Shown here: in pieces, positions 60,101 through 64,000 of the stretch
Numbering within the stretch: position 1 is the stretch's first letter
How the letters are laid out: each line of letters begins with the position of its first letter
NCBI GenBank assembly: GCA_963965975.1
Contig: OZ014414.1
Location: 6,547,501 to 6,611,500 of the forward strand
Length of the DNA: 64,000 bases
DNA from: Xestospongia bergquistia
Taxonomy: Eukaryota > Porifera > Demospongiae > Haplosclerida > Petrosiidae
Direction of reading: 5' to 3'
Program-made: the position numbers and the translations under genes
Notes under the pieces: generated by a model
Databases searched by the model: none
What the model was told of the DNA's origin: nothing
What the model saw: only the letters and a program-made list of their open reading frames with translations

Positions 60101-63100
60101 TTATTTTCTGGATTTTATGCTCAGCTTAATTAAAGAAGTCCAGAATCGTTATTCTATGATGAGTATCTAAAATTAGAAATAATGTAAATTAAGATTACAA
60201 ATGAAAACATGAGTTTACATTTATTAAAGTGCAGCAAATGAGCTGTCAGGACAAATATGTTTTTACTTCCATATTAGGAAGTGATTGGTCCTAATATAGT
60301 ATGTACATGTACAAAGAAGAAAGCTATCAGAATTTAATACTCAAATTCTGTTTCTGCTAGAGTCGTCAAATATCCAAATGAAAGTCTAAACAAAGCAATA
60401 TTGTTGATGTACAAATGAATAGAGTAAAACAAACGTAAAAAGTATTTTGATCTTCTAGAATACACTTTGACACAGAAATATTTATAGAATAATCTAGGAA
60501 GAATATACAAAGTTGTTGAAACAGGGATGCCACTAAATCTTAGCTCTCCTAATCTATTAAAAGTGAATGGTATTAAAATGTTTGTATTAGTACATCTGGG
60601 GAAAAGGGCTGAGTTACAGTTTTAGGTTATTATATGAAAATACAGCTAGGATATTTCCACCAATGGTTATATGATATTTGATATTAAAATCTTGACTTCA
60701 TGTTGATAGCAAACAATATTCTTTGTACTAAATATGGTTTGAATGAAAAAGGGTGGATAAGAACTGGATAATTTCAATGAAGATTTTGTAAAATATGCAG
60801 TTCTTCAACAACATTTCTTTTTGATCAGTAGATATACACTACCAATCAGAAATAGAATGGGACAATAATACTATTGTCTGCCTTCTCCAAGTCTCATTTA
60901 TTTTCAGGTAACAAGCAAGTACCTTGTAGCTTTGCACAGCCAGCCTCTCTCCCTATTTCACATCATGCAGACTGTTTCCTAGTGAGACTTCAGTAATAAA
61001 AACACAGCACAATCCAGAGATTGAGTCCATGTGTCTTATTTACACTGATGACAAATTAGGACTTCAATCTATCTTTGAGAAAGAATTTGTGGACTTATAG
61101 ATGTACACTTAGCTACAATAGAAGGACCACAATTGCCATTGCAATTATCTGTGAAGAGATATTATCATCAGCTTGTTACAACTCTGGATGATTAATCTTA
61201 AGTCACTGAACATAAATTGAGGATAAGCCATTACTTATAGTACAGAGAGCTCAGCATAGAATAACAAAGTAAAAATTGCTACAAATCACAGCTCAAAGTT
61301 GCTACATTAGAGACAAAGAATGTCATATATATCATAAACAACGTCAAATCATTGTAAAGTGCTAAAGGGAAGGCCAGTGGCAGTACATCAAATGTGAGAT
61401 TCAGAAATCTTGTACACAGGCACACCATGTAGAGGATTGAAATACAACATCAGAGGAAGAAGAATGTTTATATTGACTAATGACACTAACTAATAGCAGA
61501 GCTAAGCCTATTGAGATTATGATAGGCATTAAAAAAGTACAATACAGTGAAAATAGATAAACAAAATGACTAATGTCATATTCAGGTCATGAAATTAACT
61601 ATGTACAGTGAGTAATGAAGGAGGTGTAAGAGTATTATTATGCAAGTTTTTGAAGGTATTTTAGAGGTATTATTGGTAGAATGGGCTGATGTATTTTAGA
61701 TTGAGCTGGAAGTGTTTTCATCAAGTGAAATCTGGTATTGAAGAAGGTCTTGGGAGCCTCAGTGAAGCTATCACAAAAATTAAAACAGAGCCCCTAACTT
61801 ATCCTTTTTGCAAAGCCCACCCTGACTTTTAATGCTTTTTTCACTGTATCCATTTGTACATCAACAATATTGCTTTTATTTAGACTATCATTTGGGTATT
61901 TGACAATTATAGCCTCTGTATGTAATCAGATCGAAAGTTGAAGCAGATTTGTGAAAAAGTTCAATTTTCAAAGTAAACCTTGTTCATAGTATAAGTCATG
62001 AAACCAGACAAAAAAGTTGGTATTTGTGAACATTATAAATAACAATCAACATAGCATATAAACTATATACCTGTTACCCAAAATCCTGGATCTTCTTTAA
62101 ATATAAACTCTTAGTACTTTGAAGTAAAAAGGAGATTTTTATAATAACCCAATTAAACTCAAAATGATGAAGCTCTGGAGTTATAATATAACATATGCAC
62201 ATAAACACTTACTGCATCAACAAGATCTAGATTGGCTCCTCTCTCTATTAAAATCCAAATCACATCTTTGTGGCCATTTCCTGCAGCTAACATAACTGGA
62301 GTCATTCCCTCTTAAATATATTACAATAATCCCATTAATGTAAACTAACAGAATATATTACAACAATTGTAAATGATCGCCACAGCCTTTGACAAAAGTT
62401 TATAATAACTTAAACAGTATATACTAACAGAGTTGAAAAATTTATTTATCTCATTGGTCAATTAGCGTATACCATGATAAATATGTAGTTATTATCTCTT
62501 CACCACAGTTTAAAGATTACAGGTAAAGCACACTCATTCACATGATCTGAATTACCTTTGTAATAATGTCGATATCAGCATTATGGTTAAGTAATATTTC
62601 AACAACATTAATATGTCCATTAATACTTGCATAATGAAGAGCCACCCCTCCATTCTATTGTAATAAAAGACAAATATTGACTATAAACTTAGACAACTAA
62701 CACACTAAATAATTAGTAAAATCATCCATTGTCCTGATAAAAATATGAAGCCTACAAGTATACATTGATTAGTCAAGACTGCATAATTGTTATCACCTTA
62801 ACAATAACATGGTTAAATTTCAATAGCTCTTAGTATTTTGAAGTAAAAAGGAGATTTTTATAATAACCCAATTAAACTCAAAATGATGAAGCTCTGGAGT
62901 TATAATATAACATATGCATTTAAACACTTACTGCATCAACAAGATCTAGATTGGCTCCTCTCTCAATTAAAATCCAAATCACATCTTTGTGGCCATTTCT
63001 TGCAGCTAACATAACTGGAGTCAGTCCCTCCTAAATATATTACAATAATCCCATTAATGTCAACCAACAGAATATATTATAACAATTCTAAATGATCTCT

Positions 63101-63928
63101 ACTAACACTATTGTAAATGTAAGACATGAGTACACTTTGAGTTACATCTTTGAGATACATAAGCTGCTAAATTATTATTACAAATTGTAAAATGATTGTA
63201 ATAAAAAATAAATTGACTTCTAAAAAATTTTAAAAATAATGCAGCAGTTTTAGCAAAATTTATTTGCTATAACCTTAGAAACCACAACCTTAGACAAAAG
63301 TTTAAAATAACATAAACAGTATATACTAACAGAGGTAAAAAAATTATTTATCTCATTGGTCAATTAACGAATACCATGATAAATATGTAGTTATTATCTC
63401 TTTACCACAGTTTAAATATTACATTTAAAGCACATTCATTCTCATGATCTGAATTACCTTTGTAACAATGTCGATATCAGCATTATGGTTAAGTAATATT
63501 TCAACAACATTACTATGTCCATTAATACTTGCATAATGAAGAGCCACCCATCCATCCTATTGTAAGACAAATATTTGACTGTCAAATTAGACCACTAACA
63601 CACTAAATAAATAGTAAAATCATCCACTGTCCTGATAAAAATATGAAGCCTACAAGTATATATTGATTAGTCAAGACTAGATAATTGTTATCACCTTAAC
63701 AATAACATGGTTAAATTTCAACAGCTCTTAGTATTTTCAAGTAAAAAGGAGATTTTTATAATAACCCAATTAAACTGAAAATGATGAAGCTCTGGAGTTA
63801 TTATATGACATATGCACATAAACATTTACTGCATCAACAAGATCTAGATTGGCTTCTCTCTCTATTAAAATCCAAATCACATCTTTGTGGCCATTTCTTG
63901 CAGCTAACATAACTTGAGGCAGTTCCTC
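54905..63928 (-). CDS. Ankyrin-ZU5-Death-vinculin-tail fusion protein (5' end beyond the window)
   Basis: Exons, 5' to 3': 63830-63928, 63458-63556, 62932-63030, 62556-62654, 62213-62311, 59439-59537, 59212-59395 (ankyrin); 58600-59153 (ZU5); 58359-58499, 58125-58308, 58000-58080 (linker); 57629-57946 (Death); 57125-57192 (Pro-rich); 56749-56864, 56420-56549, 55543-55627, 54905-55056 (vinculin tail, stop TAA). All borders are GT-AG except the acceptor of 62213-62311, and phases agree at every junction I could test: 0 for ankyrin exons, then 1, 0, 0, 1, 1, 1, 0, 2, 0, 1. No stop occurs. It probably links a death-fold or ankyrin signalling module to actin or membrane adhesion. Alternative: the Death exon reads through to a TGA at 57615 and the vinculin exons form a separate remnant. 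Confidence 0.65.
55341..55375. repeat. Perfect 15-bp stem-loop in a vinculin-tail intron
   Basis: ATGCATTTTAGACCA, loop AGTGT, then the exact reverse complement. It lies between the last two exons. It may be a structured intron element or foldback remnant. Confidence 0.8.
57629..57946 (-). other. Death domain exon
   Basis: 105 codons, phase 1 at both ends. After a basic start the frame reads YQWNVIGEQLDVDFGAIKSV, KLSEILQVWIDKKTCEVSW, EKIISVVKNCPVENTRLADE and IC. The W-x2-IG-x2-L, L-x2-W and W-x2-I...LA-x2-I pattern is that of the six-helix Death domain, which mediates homotypic signalling contacts. ZU5 followed by Death is known from UNC5, PIDD and ankyrins. Confidence 0.75.
58600..59153 (-). 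other. ZU5 domain exon
   Basis: 184 codons. The frame has YGVKFIIPPSSVEVGQEVIT, a proline-rich ILPPDVELISCLY core, FSKSIELHLQHNIKI, and PPPYKFELDINREF. This is the ZU5 beta-sandwich pattern (GVKFxIPPxSV near the start). The following exons (58359-58499 and 58125-58308) contain WSQLQQFSFHFDPNINKVTI and an acidic linker, in the position where a UPA-like domain often follows, but I cannot confirm UPA. Confidence 0.7.
59212..59537 (-). other. Two ankyrin-repeat exons before ZU5
   Basis: 59439-59537 (33 codons, QWTALHFASSKGHSEIVQLL) and 59212-59395 (GNTALHIACKKGHVNVIQLL, then TPLDECCDTNKYNIISLF). Both start in phase 0; the second ends in phase 1 for ZU5. Confidence 0.8.
59538..62212 (-). other. 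Long intron of the fusion gene
   Basis: About 2.7 kb without an ankyrin exon, much longer than the other introns. No transposon ends or coding frame were recognised; the plus-strand stretch 60900-61130 has weak coding-like composition only. Confidence 0.5.
62213..63928 (-). repeat. Tandem duplication of ankyrin exon pairs
   Basis: Two alternating 99-bp exon types, each one 33-residue repeat in phase 0: type 1 (MTPVMLAAGNGHKDVIWILI at 62213, near copies at 62932 and 63830) and type 2 (VALHYASINGHINVVEILLN at 62556, copy at 63458). Introns are duplicated with them: the distances between type 1 exons are 719 and 898 bp. Confidence 0.85.
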
Positions 63929-64000
63929 CTAAATACATCACAATAATCCCATTACTGTGAACCAACAAAATATATTAGCTGCTGAATTATTGTTACAATT

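Noticed and set aside
60900..61200. Possible coding relic in the long intron (plus strand)
   Set aside because: Frames such as ESMCLIYTDDKLGLQS look protein-like, but stops are frequent and no family pattern could be confirmed.
1..64000. tRNA or rRNA genes
   Set aside because: I saw no cloverleaf with A and B boxes and no rRNA-like GC-rich block; a dedicated scan would be needed to exclude degenerate copies.

Overview
The window looks like a stretch of an AT-rich metazoan genome, most probably a demosponge (Amphimedon-like). The basis is inference from content: large ankyrin/Roc-COR/ZU5/Death proteins of the kind expanded in sponges, a secreted Cys-rich family, very short GT-AG introns (41-61 bp in several places) and metazoan mobile elements (Ty3/Gypsy, Penelope-like, Tc1/mariner-IS630, pogo/DDE_1, hAT, piggyBac). 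Nothing looks bacterial or viral. No tRNA or rRNA gene was recognised.

Layout. (1) 1-18561, minus strand: a large decayed gene A (ankyrin repeats, Roc-like GTPase with a P-loop, COR, ZU5-like, C-terminal region). It is cut by a 5-kb Ty3/Gypsy element (3331-8323, 5-bp target duplication), whose right LTR is itself cut by a 566-bp hAT-type element (8-bp target duplication). Near its N-terminus it is cut by a Tc1/mariner-IS630 element (16105-18180). A 2519-bp segment whose breakpoints lie in the GTPase exon and in the transposase is present as three nearly identical tandem copies (9291-16847). (2) 18562-25470: an older, diverged roughly 2.5-kb duplication of gene A's 5' end plus pieces of a second Gypsy element, scrambled ankyrin fragments, a piggyBac-like fragment, and a copy of gene A's C-terminal region that meets a Penelope-like element (25468-27000). 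(3) 28499-30854, minus: a PPM1D/Wip1-like PP2C phosphatase locus with stops and a lost metal-binding Asp. (4) 33340-35134, plus: an eroded EFTUD2/Snu114-like pseudogene whose last recognisable exon holds a 159-bp MITE with a 9-bp target duplication. (5) 37056-39553, minus: a decayed secreted Cys-rich sponge-type gene.

(6) 42300-49617: a 7.3-kb element with 321-bp terminal inverted repeats and TA target sites. It carries an N-terminally truncated DDE_1 (pogo/Tigger-type) transposase on the minus strand, followed by a 4.9-kb array. The array is not an ordinary satellite: each 126-bp unit reads as a 72-nt phase-1 mini-exon plus a 54-bp GT-AG intron. There are 39 mini-exons without one stop, joined in phase to the transposase exons, predicting a tail of about 39 x 24 residues. 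This is the strongest candidate for an undescribed structure.

(7) 54905-63928, minus: the one gene in the window that looks intact apart from a single damaged splice site. Every exon phase I could derive is consistent. It predicts ankyrin repeats (continuing past the right edge), ZU5, a Death domain, a short Pro-rich linker and a complete vinculin/alpha-catenin-type tail, an architecture I do not know from any described protein. The regions 30855-33330, 35312-37050, 39560-42299 and 49618-54900 are AT-rich with no gene I can support.
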